Shown here: piece after piece, positions 35,404 to 43,401 of the stretch
How the letters are laid out: each line of letters starts with the position of its first letter
How positions within the stretch are numbered: position 1 is the first letter of the stretch
Assembly (NCBI RefSeq): GCF_045446075.1
Contig: NZ_JBJJBQ010000001.1
Location: 248,001 to 312,000, forward strand
Source: Flavisericum labens
GTDB lineage: Bacteria; Bacteroidota; Bacteroidia; Flavobacteriales; Flavobacteriaceae
Length of the DNA stretch: 64,000 bases
Direction: 5' to 3'
Made by a program: the position numbers and the translations under genes
Notes under the pieces: model-generated
Database searches by the model: none
What the model saw: only the letters and a program-made list of their open reading frames with translations
What the model was told of the DNA's origin: nothing

Positions 35404-36996
35404 ATGTTTAAAACTATTAAAAAGGACTTGCCAGCGAGTATAGTCGTATTTTTCGTTGCCTTACCATTATGTTTAGGAATTGCTCTTGCCAGTGGAGCGC
35501 CATTATTTTCAGGATTAATTGCAGGTATTATTGGTGGAGTTATTGTAGGGGCCTTAAGTGGCTCCAAAGTCGGGGTTAGTGGTCCCGCGGCAGGATTGGC
35601 TGCTATTGTGTTAACTGCCATTGGTGCTTTAGGCGGGTACCAAAACTTTCTTGTAGCCGTGGTTCTTGGCGGTGCCATTCAATTGCTCTTTGGAGTTTTA
35701 AGAGCAGGTATTATTGGATATTATTTTCCTTCTTCCGTGATTAAAGGTATGTTAACGGGTATTGGAATTATTATTATACTTAAGCAAATACCCCATTTTT
35801 TTGGTTATGATTCAGATCCTGAAGGTGATTTTGCTTTCTTCCAGGTTGATGGCCAAAATACCTTTTCAGAAATTATAAATTCTATAAACCACATAACACT
35901 AGGTTCATTTTTAATAGGAGCTTTAGGTTTAGCAATCTTAATATTATGGGATAAGGTGTTAACAAAAAAAGCTAAGATTTTCCAGTTAATCCAAGGTCCA
36001 TTGGTGGCTGTGGTTTTGGGGATCGTATTTTATGTTTTAACAAAGTCTCACGATACTTTGGGCATTGCATCCTCGCATTTGGTTAGTGTACCTGTGCCAG
36101 AAGATGCATCTTCATTTTTAGCGCAGTTTAGTTTTCCTAACTTTAACGCTATTACAAATCCAGAAATTTGGATTGTTGCATTTACTATTGCCTTAGTAGC
36201 CAGTTTGGAAACTTTATTGTGTGTTGAAGCAACCGATAAATTAGACCCACACAAGAACGTAACACCAACAAACAGAGAGTTACTGGCACAAGGAACAGGA
36301 AACATTATTTCTGGATTGGTTGGAGGTTTGCCAATCACTCAGGTTATTGTTCGTAGTTCTGCAAATATTCAGTCTGGAGGCGTTTCAAAAATGTCGGCGA
36401 TTATTCACGGCTTCTTCTTATTGATTTCAGTCATACTGATTCCAAGGTTGTTAAACATGATTCCGTTGTCGGTTTTAGCTGCTATTCTTTTAGTTGTAGG
36501 TTATAAATTGGCGAAACCTTCACTGTTCAAAACCATGTACAAATTGGGTTGGAAACAGTGGGTACCGTTTGTGACAACTGTTTTGGGAATCGTGTTCATA
36601 GATTTGTTATATGGTATTGGACTTGGGCTATTAGTTGGTATTGTAGTTATCCTATTAAAAAGCTACCAAAACTCACACTTCCTTCATATTGAGGACAAGA
36701 GTAATGGTAAACATAAAATAAAAATGACACTTGCCGAAGAGGTAACCTTCTTTAATAAGGGCGCTATTTTAAAAGAATTAGACAGTCTTCCCAGAGATAC
36801 TTATTTAGAGCTAAACCTTTTAAATACCCGATATTTAGATAACGATATTATTGAAATTCTTGAGGACTTTTTATTCAAAGCCGAAGAGCGAAATATTGAT
36901 ATTAAATTGGTGTCTAAAAGAGGAATTGAAGAAAACCCGGAAAGTTTTATTAGGTTTTTTAACGAAAGACCAAAGTCTAATTTAAGTTTAAGCTAG
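35404..36996 (+). CDS. SulP-family anion transporter (putative bicarbonate/sulfate), copy 1
   Basis: A 530-residue inner-membrane transporter. The ATG at 35404 (MFKTIKKDLPASIVVFFVAL) matches the family N-terminus; an upstream ATG would add 13 non-conserved residues. Family elements: ALPLCLGIALASGAPLFSGL, VGVSGPAAGLAAIVL, and NRELLAQGTGNIISGLVGGL. A cytosolic STAS-like domain occupies about residues 455-525. SulP members move sulfate, bicarbonate or other anions, usually with Na+ or H+. Because Usp and carbonic anhydrase genes follow closely (5 nt and 23 nt), bicarbonate is the favoured substrate, by inference from context. Confidence 0.92.
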   Translation: MFKTIKKDLPASIVVFFVALPLCLGIALASGAPLFSGLIAGIIGGVIVGALSGSKVGVSGPAAGLAAIVLTAIGALGGYQNFLVAVVLGGAIQLLFGVLRAGIIGYYFPSSVIKGMLTGIGIIIILKQIPHFFGYDSDPEGDFAFFQVDGQNTFSEIINSINHITLGSFLIGALGLAILILWDKVLTKKAKIFQLIQGPLVAVVLGIVFYVLTKSHDTLGIASSHLVSVPVPEDASSFLAQFSFPNFNAITNPEIWIVAFTIALVASLETLLCVEATDKLDPHKNVTPTNRELLAQGTGNIISGLVGGLPITQVIVRSSANIQSGGVSKMSAIIHGFFLLISVILIPRLLNMIPLSVLAAILLVVGYKLAKPSLFKTMYKLGWKQWVPFVTTVLGIVFIDLLYGIGLGLLVGIVVILLKSYQNSHFLHIEDKSNGKHKIKMTLAEEVTFFNKGAILKELDSLPRDTYLELNLLNTRYLDNDIIEILEDFLFKAEERNIDIKLVSKRGIEENPESFIRFFNERPKSNLSLS

Positions 36997-37001
36997 AAAT
37001 T

Positions 37002-37811
37002 ATGAAAAATAAATATAAAATTGTGGTGCTTTCAGATTTGAAGGATTCATCAGAAAAGACACTTAAAAGCAGTATTAGTTTGGCTAAAACCATAGGAGCA
37101 GACATTAAGTTTTTTCATGTAAAAAAACCAACCGATGTTGTTGATAGAGATAGTCAATTATCAACTTTCAGAACTATTAACGAGCAACACAGTTTAACCA
37201 AAAACAGTATTGATGATTTAGTAAAATCTGTTTCCAAAACCTATGGTGTTCCTATAGATTACGGTTACGCCTTTGGTAATGTAAAAACCGAAATACAGGA
37301 TTATTTGGATAAACATCAGCCAGACATTGTGGTTTTGGGCAAGCGAAAATCTAAAATTGGACTTACTGGTGATAAGATTGTGAATTTTGTTTTAAAAACG
37401 CATAAAGGAACCATTTTAGTTGTTGGGAACCAGAACAACCTAGAGCCCGATGAGGATTTGTCAATAGGGTTTTTAAATAACCACAGCACCAGCCAAGACG
37501 ATGCGCTTACAAATAGTTTGCTGAAAAAATCTCAAAAGCCATCGAAGGCATTCCGGTTTATTGATAAATCAAAGAAGCAAGAAAGTTCCAAAACCAATTC
37601 AGACAATAAAACGATTGAATATGTTTTTGAACGTAACGATAATACAATAAAGAACCTGTCAAACTATTTACTAAAGAGTAATATTAATTTACTGTATTTA
37701 AATAGAAAGGAAAATAAAAATAAAAATGGTGGTCTTAGGAAATCAGATATTAAAGATATCTTAGCAAAGGTAGATGTATCGATGCTCCTATCTAGTGAAC
37801 AAACCCTCTAA
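37002..37811 (+). CDS. Universal stress protein-like, one and a half domains
   Basis: A 269-residue cytosolic protein. Residues 1-145 form a UspA-like domain (KIVVLSDLKDSSEKTLKSSI, ADIKFFHVKKP, PDIVVLGKRKSKIGLTGDKI, THKGTILVVG). The usual nucleotide-binding GxxGx9G(S/T) loop is not intact (GKRKSKIGLTGDKIVNF), so ATP binding is doubtful. The second half (about 150-269) is divergent and Lys/Asn/Ser-rich with only traces of a second Usp unit. Position between SulP and carbonic anhydrase, with 5- and 23-nt gaps, suggests it modulates transport or CO2 metabolism. Confidence 0.85.
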   Translation: MKNKYKIVVLSDLKDSSEKTLKSSISLAKTIGADIKFFHVKKPTDVVDRDSQLSTFRTINEQHSLTKNSIDDLVKSVSKTYGVPIDYGYAFGNVKTEIQDYLDKHQPDIVVLGKRKSKIGLTGDKIVNFVLKTHKGTILVVGNQNNLEPDEDLSIGFLNNHSTSQDDALTNSLLKKSQKPSKAFRFIDKSKKQESSKTNSDNKTIEYVFERNDNTIKNLSNYLLKSNINLLYLNRKENKNKNGGLRKSDIKDILAKVDVSMLLSSEQTL

Positions 37812-37834
37812 ACAAAAAAATAAAGTATAAGATT

Positions 37835-38464
37835 ATGAAAGCACACACGAAAGAAACACAAGCAACGATGACACCCGAGAAATCGGTGCAGTTTTTAAAA
37901 GAAGGAAACCAAAGATTTCAGCAAAACTTAAAGGCCAATAGAAACCTTTTGGAGCAGGTTAACGATACTAGCGAAGGGCAATTTCCGTTTGCTACTATTT
38001 TAAGTTGTATTGATTCCCGAGTATCGGCAGAATTGGTTTTCGATCAAGGTTTAGGCGATATTTTTAGCGTAAGAATAGCAGGAAACTTTGTGAACGAAGA
38101 TATTTTAGGAAGTATGGAATTTGGATGCAAACTAGCAGGAACCAAAGTTATTGTGGTATTGGGCCACACAAGTTGCGGTGCCATTAAAGGCGCTTGCGAT
38201 GATGCCAAACTAGGAAACTTAACCGCCATGTTGGGCAAAATAAAACCAGCTGTTGAAGCCGTTAAAGAACCTGCAGATGCAAGCCAAAGAAACTCATCAA
38301 ACCTTGATTTTGTTAACAATGTTGCCGAAAAGAATGTGTATCAAACCATAGACAACATAAGAAAGCACAGTCCTGTTTTAAAAGAAATGGAAGACAATAA
38401 AGAGATTGCTATCGTAGGGGCTATGTACGATATCAATACGGGAGCAGTAACCTTTTATGAATAA
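37835..38464 (+). CDS. Beta-carbonic anhydrase, copy 1
   Basis: A 209-residue zinc enzyme that interconverts CO2 and bicarbonate. The zinc ligands Cys58, His111 and Cys114 and the Asp60-Arg62 dyad are seen in SCIDSRVS and GHTSCGAIKGA. It has no signal peptide, so it should be cytosolic. A second Met at residue 12 could be an alternative start. It differs clearly from the second anhydrase at 41117 and is closer to the group with an N-terminal LKEGNQRF motif. Close linkage with SulP suggests that imported bicarbonate is handled here. Confidence 0.96.
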   Translation: MKAHTKETQATMTPEKSVQFLKEGNQRFQQNLKANRNLLEQVNDTSEGQFPFATILSCIDSRVSAELVFDQGLGDIFSVRIAGNFVNEDILGSMEFGCKLAGTKVIVVLGHTSCGAIKGACDDAKLGNLTAMLGKIKPAVEAVKEPADASQRNSSNLDFVNNVAEKNVYQTIDNIRKHSPVLKEMEDNKEIAIVGAMYDINTGAVTFYE

Positions 38465-38472
38465 GAATTTTT

Positions 38473-38480
38473 AGGGGGAG
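38473..38480 (+). promoter_or_regulatory. Shine-Dalgarno-like site before the DUF2490 gene
   Basis: AGGGGGAG sits 7 nt before the ATG at 38488. Bacteroidota rarely use such sites, and neighbouring genes in this window have A-rich leaders, so this is notable as an exception and fixes the start codon. Confidence 0.6.
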
Positions 38481-38487
38481 AAATTAT

Positions 38488-39156
38488 ATGAAAAAGAAAA
38501 TAAGGTTGGCAGCATTGGTCTTTGGGTTGATGCTGCCTTTTTTTGGTCAAGGTCAAGATGGTGATTTAGGAAATTGGATGATTTATTTTGGAAACAAAAA
38601 ACTAAATCAAAAATGGAACATACACCACGAAGTTCAATATCGAAATTACAATGCCATTGGGGATTTAGAACAATTACTTTTAAGGACTGGCCTTGGATAC
38701 ACCTTTAACGAAGGAAAGAGCAATGTGCTTTTAGGTTATGGTTATATTCTATCTGAAAATTATATAGGGAATACTGAAGACAAGTTTTCAGTAAATGAAC
38801 ACAGAATTTTTCAGCAGTTTATTTCAAAGCAAAATATTGGCTCTGTAAAATTAAGTCATAGATATCGGTTTGAACAACGATTTGTTGAAACCGATTTTAA
38901 AATGCGTTTTAGGTACTTTTTGGGTATAAATGTTCCGTTTTGTAATAAACCTGATGAACCCGGTAAATTTTACCTATCTGCCTATAACGAAATATTCCTA
39001 AATACCGAGTCTTCAATTTTTGATAGAAATAGGGTTTACAGTGGTATTGGTTTTAGGGTAAATGAAAATATAAGGTTTGAAGCCGGCTACATGAATCAAT
39101 TTTTTGAAATGTCAGGTAGAGACCAACTCAACCTGATAGCTTTTGTGAATTTCTAA
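38488..39156 (+). CDS. DUF2490 outer-membrane protein
   Basis: A 222-residue exported beta-rich protein. After the signal peptide (LAALVFGLMLPFFGQGQ) come alternating amphipathic strands of the DUF2490 family: GNWMIYFGNKKLNQKWNIHH, EVQYRNYNAIGDLEQLLLRT, HRYRFEQRFV, and a terminal Phe (FVNF) typical of outer-membrane beta-barrels. It may be a barrel or a channel for small solutes. It follows carbonic anhydrase by 23 nt and precedes the second SulP gene by 90 nt. The link to bicarbonate uptake is by neighbourhood only. Confidence 0.88.
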   Translation: MKKKIRLAALVFGLMLPFFGQGQDGDLGNWMIYFGNKKLNQKWNIHHEVQYRNYNAIGDLEQLLLRTGLGYTFNEGKSNVLLGYGYILSENYIGNTEDKFSVNEHRIFQQFISKQNIGSVKLSHRYRFEQRFVETDFKMRFRYFLGINVPFCNKPDEPGKFYLSAYNEIFLNTESSIFDRNRVYSGIGFRVNENIRFEAGYMNQFFEMSGRDQLNLIAFVNF

Positions 39157-39183
39157 GGAATAAGAAGCCCTTTAACGGTCTCT

Positions 39184-39213
39184 TTTCGTTCATTTTTTTT
39201 GAGTATAATTTTG
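39184..39213 (+). promoter_or_regulatory. Candidate promoter of the second SulP gene
   Basis: TAATTTTG at 39206-39213 matches the -7 consensus exactly; TTTC at 39184-39187, 18 nt upstream, is a one-mismatch -33 box. Transcription would begin near 39219, 28 nt before the ATG. Confidence 0.5.
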
Positions 39214-39246
39214 CTTTAACTTAAGAATTATTTATATATTCAAATC

Positions 39247-41109
39247 ATGAAAAATCTATTCTCAAATATAAAAGGCGATGCCTTTGGAGGTATAACCGCA
39301 GGTATTGTTGCACTGCCATTGGCCTTGGCGTTTGGTGTGTCTTCGGGTTTAGGCCCGACAGCTGGTCTATATGGGGCGATTTTTATAAGTTTCTTTGCTG
39401 CACTTTTTGGTGGAACAAATACGCAAATTTCTGGTCCAACAGCACCCATGACGGCCGTGAGTATGGTGGTTATTGCTGGAATTATTGCTACAAACGATGG
39501 CGATATTTCGAAAGCTTTACCAGTTATCTTAACCGTATTTTTATTGGCTGGATTGATGCAAGTTGGGTTAGGGGTTTTAGGTCTGGGAAAGTACATCAGG
39601 TACATTCCTTATCCTGTTGTTTCTGGTTTTATGACGGCCATTGGCGTTATTATTTTGCTTACTCAAATATTGCCTTCATTAGGTTATTATCCTAAAGAAG
39701 ATAAGGAATTTGTAAATACTTTTAAGCCACAAGCCGAGGAGGTTATTTTAGAGAATATTTTAAAAGAAGAAGCCGAAGAAGGTATTTTGGTTTTAGAGGA
39801 TTTTAAAGAAACTATTCGGCGGGCAGATGAAATCACACAGACCGATGTTTTAAAAGAATCGCAAACATTAGCAGCAAAAGAGGCTTCAGGGGCGTTGGGA
39901 GCTATAAAAGCATTGCCAAGAGCATTACAAAATGTTAATTGGCTAGAACTTATTTTGGCACTTGGTACTATCTTTATTATTTATGGGTTTAAACGAATAA
40001 CCAAGGCCGTACCCAGCACTTTGGTGGCACTGGTGGTGATGTCTGGAATAGCTGTGGGGTTTGGTTTGGAATACCGACCAATCGAAGAAATCCCTAGCGG
40101 ATTGCCAGTTCCGAATTTAGAAATCTTCACAAGTTTTAAACTAAGTAGTGTAACGCCTTATGTGTTTACAGCGCTTACCTTGGCACTTTTGGGAGCGATA
40201 GATTCTTTACTGACTAGTGTAGTGGCAGATAACATGACCAAAACCAAACATAAACCCAATAAAGAATTGGTTGGTCAAGGTATTGGCAATAGTATTGCCG
40301 CTGTGTTTGGTGGAATTCCAGGAGCCGGTGCAACCATTAGAACGGTTGTGAATATTACTTCTGGAGGAAAAACGAAACTTTCAGGAATGATTGCCGGTAT
40401 TTTGTTGTTTATTATTCTGCTAGGGCTAGGGCCCATAGCCTCAAAAATTCCAGCGGCCGTATTGGCTGGCATTTTAATAACCGTAGGTATAGGGGTTATG
40501 GATTATAAAGGATTAAAGGCTATCCCGAGTTTGCCAAAAGACATAAAAATAGGGCCTTTTAAATTGAGTTCGGAGGTGTTGATTATGTTAGTAGTTTTAT
40601 TTCTTTCAACATTTTGGAATTTAGTATACGCGGTAGGTATTGGTTTAATCATAGCGTCATTAATGTTTATGAAGAAAATAGGTGATTTAATGGCCGAACG
40701 GAGCGATGTTAAACCTTTAAAAGAAGAGGCTTGGAAAGACGAAGCTGGGTTTCCTGAAAATTTAAAAGAAGAAGTGTTTATCAAGCACATTAAAGGACCT
40801 CTGTTTTTTGGGTCAACAAGTGATTTTCAGCAATTATCAGAGCAAATTCCAGATACGGCCAGCACGGTTGTTATCAGGCTTGGGCGTATGCAATATATGG
40901 ACCAATCTGGGCTTTATGCTATGGAAGATATGCTTCAAGAATTGAATAAGAAAAACATTGAGGTTCTTTTTGTAGGCTTGTTGAATCAACCTAAATACAT
41001 GATGGAACGCATTGATATTATACCCGATTTAATTCCCAGGGAACATATTTTTGAAACTTTTAAGCAGTGTATGAAGTGGGTAAGAACGAACGTAAAAGAT
41101 ATATACTAA
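39247..41109 (+). CDS. SulP-family anion transporter with STAS domain, copy 2
   Basis: A 620-residue inner-membrane transporter. Membrane-domain marks: GIVALPLALAFGVSSGLGPT, TQISGPTAPMTAVSMV, NKELVGQGIGNSIAAVFGGI and IPGAGATIRTVVNITSGG. A full STAS domain lies at about 515-610 (GPLFFGSTSDF, TVVIRLGRMQYMDQSGLYAM). Unlike copy 1, it has about 80 hydrophilic, Glu-rich residues (150-228) inserted after a transmembrane segment. It has its own promoter candidate and is followed 7 nt later by the second carbonic anhydrase, so it likely transports bicarbonate. Sulfate cannot be excluded. Confidence 0.93.
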   Translation: MKNLFSNIKGDAFGGITAGIVALPLALAFGVSSGLGPTAGLYGAIFISFFAALFGGTNTQISGPTAPMTAVSMVVIAGIIATNDGDISKALPVILTVFLLAGLMQVGLGVLGLGKYIRYIPYPVVSGFMTAIGVIILLTQILPSLGYYPKEDKEFVNTFKPQAEEVILENILKEEAEEGILVLEDFKETIRRADEITQTDVLKESQTLAAKEASGALGAIKALPRALQNVNWLELILALGTIFIIYGFKRITKAVPSTLVALVVMSGIAVGFGLEYRPIEEIPSGLPVPNLEIFTSFKLSSVTPYVFTALTLALLGAIDSLLTSVVADNMTKTKHKPNKELVGQGIGNSIAAVFGGIPGAGATIRTVVNITSGGKTKLSGMIAGILLFIILLGLGPIASKIPAAVLAGILITVGIGVMDYKGLKAIPSLPKDIKIGPFKLSSEVLIMLVVLFLSTFWNLVYAVGIGLIIASLMFMKKIGDLMAERSDVKPLKEEAWKDEAGFPENLKEEVFIKHIKGPLFFGSTSDFQQLSEQIPDTASTVVIRLGRMQYMDQSGLYAMEDMLQELNKKNIEVLFVGLLNQPKYMMERIDIIPDLIPREHIFETFKQCMKWVRTNVKDIY

Positions 41110-41116
41110 GCTTATT

Positions 41117-41743
41117 ATGAATTTAGAAAAAGTATTTGAAAACAATAAAGCTTGGATAAAAGGTAAGCTTGAAGTTCGGGACAATTATTTTGAAGAGTTA
41201 GGTAAAGGGCAAAGCCCAGAACTGTTGTATATAGGGTGCAGTGATAGCCGAGTATCTACCGAAGAGCTTATGGGCGCCAAGCCGGGTGAGGTTTTTGTGC
41301 ATCGTAATATAGCCAACATGGTTATTAGTATCGATTTAAATACGATGTCTGTGGTTAATTATGCGGTAAACCACCTAAAAGTTAATCATATTGTAGTTTG
41401 TGGGCATTATGCATGTGGTGGTGTAAAAGCGGCTATGCAATCGGCCGATTTAGGGATTTTAAACCCATGGTTACGCAACATTCGTGATGTCTATAGAATT
41501 CATAATTCCGAATTAAATAACATTAAAGATGAAGAAAAAAAGTACGACCGACTTGTAGAACTTAATGTAAAGGAACAATGTGTTAATCTCATTAAAACTG
41601 CCGCTGTACAAAAAGCCTATAGAGATAGAGGATTAAAAGTGCACGGTTGGGTGTTTGATGTCCATACAGGAAAACTTATCGATTTAAAAATAGATTTCGA
41701 AAAGTATTTACACGATATTATGGAAATATATCATTTAGATTAA
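41117..41743 (+). CDS. can: Beta-carbonic anhydrase, Can type, copy 2
   Basis: A 208-residue cytosolic zinc enzyme. Zinc ligands Cys41, His97 and Cys100 and the Asp43-Arg45 dyad are seen in GCSDSRVSTEE and CGHYACGGV. This is the classic Can/CynT-type beta-carbonic anhydrase, with the conserved NPWLRNIRDVY and HGWVFDVHTGKL segments. It begins 7 nt after SulP copy 2 and shares its transcript. Together the two give a compact bicarbonate uptake and equilibration unit. Confidence 0.96.
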   Translation: MNLEKVFENNKAWIKGKLEVRDNYFEELGKGQSPELLYIGCSDSRVSTEELMGAKPGEVFVHRNIANMVISIDLNTMSVVNYAVNHLKVNHIVVCGHYACGGVKAAMQSADLGILNPWLRNIRDVYRIHNSELNNIKDEEKKYDRLVELNVKEQCVNLIKTAAVQKAYRDRGLKVHGWVFDVHTGKLIDLKIDFEKYLHDIMEIYHLD

Positions 41744-41761
41744 GCTGCTATAAAAGAGAAT

Positions 41762-42280
41762 TTAAGCTTCATTTTCCACGGTGCTGCCATTGTCTTTCTT
41801 AGGTGGTAAAATATTCGGAAAAATAGTAGGTACCAACAATTTTACGGGTTTGTAAATAATGGTATGGTTTATATTTTCTTCTTCAACCAAGGTAATGGTA
41901 TTGTTCAATTTGTCGAATAGATTTAAGACCACGCTTAGAATCAATGCAATTTTTAGCGCTCCAAAAAGAGCTCCGAGCAGTTTGTTTACAATGCCGAGGG
42001 CGGCAAAATCTGCCAATTTGGTTAGTGCCTTTCCTGCAAAAGCTATGGCCAATACTATAATAATGAAGGTAATGGCCAACGCTGAGTACTTAATGGTATT
42101 TTCGCTCCATTCGGTTTTCGTTTGCAAAAATTCAGCTGCAAAATCACTAAAGTGAATGGCACCATAAACACCGGCAACCAAGGCTATTAAAGAAGCTACT
42201 TCAACAAAAAAGCCTTTCATAAAACCACGAATTAGCCCAAATAAAATTAAACCGCCTAAAACAATATCTATTATGTCCAT
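41762..42280 (-). CDS. cvpA: CvpA-family membrane protein
   Basis: A 172-residue inner-membrane protein with four hydrophobic helices (about 5-22, 24-45, 63-85 and 101-122) and the family sequence DIVLGGLILFGLIRGFMKGF near the start. CvpA was named for colicin V export and later connected with envelope stress and bile tolerance; its biochemical role is unknown. It is convergent with the second carbonic anhydrase (19-nt gap) and divergent from the 118-residue unknown gene. Confidence 0.9.
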   Translation of the reverse strand: MDIIDIVLGGLILFGLIRGFMKGFFVEVASLIALVAGVYGAIHFSDFAAEFLQTKTEWSENTIKYSALAITFIIIVLAIAFAGKALTKLADFAALGIVNKLLGALFGALKIALILSVVLNLFDKLNNTITLVEEENINHTIIYKPVKLLVPTIFPNILPPKKDNGSTVENEA

Positions 42281-42281
42281 G

Positions 42282-42315
42282 TTTAAATAATTTCAACAAA
42301 TATAAATTAACTTTG
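42282..42315 (+). promoter_or_regulatory. Promoter candidate for the 118-aa unknown gene
   Basis: TAACTTTG at 42308-42315 matches the -7 consensus exactly; TTTA at 42282-42285 is a weak -33 box 22 nt upstream. Start would be near 42321, 26 nt before the ATG. Confidence 0.45.
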
Positions 42316-42346
42316 CAACTTTAACATTTTACTGTAAAACATTAAT

Positions 42347-42703
42347 ATGGCAAGAGACGAGCAATTAAAAGAACGCTGGGATTTGGTGGTTGAAAAACTG
42401 TCCGATCAATTTGCAGATGGCGATTCAATGGACCTTGATGCCATTATTTATTTAATAGGAGTTCAGGAATTAGGCCAGTTGGATAAGCGCTTTAAAAAAG
42501 ACCAAAAATTAGATTTAATGCATATTGCCATATGTAAACTTTTAGCGCCTTATGGCTATTACGAGCTCGATTTTGTGGACGATGAAGGCTGGCCACACTA
42601 CAAAGTGTTGGAAGCCTTACCGCACTTAAAAGCTGGCGAGCAATCCGTTTTAGTGAAAGAGGCTATTGTAAATTACTTTGTGGAAACTGAATATATCGAT
42701 TAG
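42347..42703 (+). CDS. Conserved small protein of unknown function
   Basis: A 118-residue cytosolic, acidic protein without signal peptide or membrane helix. Notable stretches are MDLDAIIYLIGVQELGQLDK, DLMHIAICKLLAPYGYYEL and the DDEGWPHYKVLEALPHL segment. It has the composition of a compact helical protein. I do not recognise a family. It is monocistronic and divergent from cvpA, with a good -7 box of its own. Confidence 0.8.
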   Translation: MARDEQLKERWDLVVEKLSDQFADGDSMDLDAIIYLIGVQELGQLDKRFKKDQKLDLMHIAICKLLAPYGYYELDFVDDEGWPHYKVLEALPHLKAGEQSVLVKEAIVNYFVETEYID

Positions 42704-42891
42704 TTTTTTGGGTCTAGCTATAATCGCGGTTTTGTAAAAAGTGTTGAATCAATTATTTGGTTTAACAAAAATGTAAAAAGCCTTTAGAATTCCTCAAGCA
42801 TAATAGGATGTAAACTACAAAAAACTAGCTTTTTAGTATATTTTAACAAGAAAACACTTAAATTAGCTTTAATGTTTAAAACAAATCAATT

Positions 42892-43308
42892 ATGAAAAAA
42901 TTAATTTTACTTTTTACTGTTGTTTTGGTTGGACTGTCATCCTGCAGTAACGATGATGATTCAGGCTCACAAGACCCTTTAATAGGAACCTGGACCTGGT
43001 TTAAAAGTTTTGAAAACGGTGTTGAAGAACCTTTGGACGACTGTGATAAAAAAGATAATATCGTTGTAGCTGCGGATGGTACTTTGACAGAGACCTATTA
43101 TTACGACAATAACGGTACTTGTGAGTCAGACGGCACCGATATGGCCACATGGGAAAATACTGGCGGCGGCACATACAGAATTGTCTACAGTGGAGATGAT
43201 ATTATTGATATAAAAATCACGTTTGAAGGCAATACATTTTTTGTTGAGGAATCTGAAACTTTTGGCGGAGAAACTTATACTTATAAGATTGTATATATAA
43301 AAAGCTAA
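42892..43308 (+). CDS. Lipocalin-like lipoprotein
   Basis: A 138-residue lipoprotein (MKKLILLFTVVLVGLSSC, Cys18, followed by Ser-Asn-Asp-Asp-Asp, the acidic tract often seen at the start of flavobacterial surface lipoproteins). The rest (DPLIGTWTWFKSF, IVVAADGTLTETYYY, TYKIVYIKS) matches the small lipocalin-like domain pattern. Such Asp-rich starts after the lipid Cys may promote surface export in Bacteroidota. Ligand unknown. It ends at a strong terminator just before pheS. Confidence 0.82.
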   Translation: MKKLILLFTVVLVGLSSCSNDDDSGSQDPLIGTWTWFKSFENGVEEPLDDCDKKDNIVVAADGTLTETYYYDNNGTCESDGTDMATWENTGGGTYRIVYSGDDIIDIKITFEGNTFFVEESETFGGETYTYKIVYIKS

Positions 43309-43331
43309 TTGTGTTGAAAAGTTAAATTTAA

Positions 43332-43359
43332 AAATCCTTCTGTTTAGAAGGATTTTTTT
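43332..43359 (+). terminator. Intrinsic terminator before pheS
   Basis: AAATCCTTCT (43332-43341) and AGAAGGATTT (43346-43355) form a 10-bp stem with a 4-nt loop, followed by a T-run to 43359. It is 23 nt after the lipoprotein stop. Confidence 0.92.
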
Positions 43360-43374
43360 ATGTGTAAAAATCAC

Positions 43375-43382
43375 TAAATTTG
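43375..43382 (+). promoter_or_regulatory. -7 box TAAATTTG of pheS
   Basis: Exact TAnnTTTG match 19 nt before the pheS ATG. The -33 region overlaps the terminator T-run and shows no clean TTTG. Confidence 0.5.
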
Positions 43383-43401
43383 CCATCATTTTGAAAATGT
43401 T

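Noticed and set aside
36000..41743. Carbon-concentrating or carboxysome locus
   Set aside because: Apart from SulP and carbonic anhydrase there are no Rubisco or shell-protein genes in the window.
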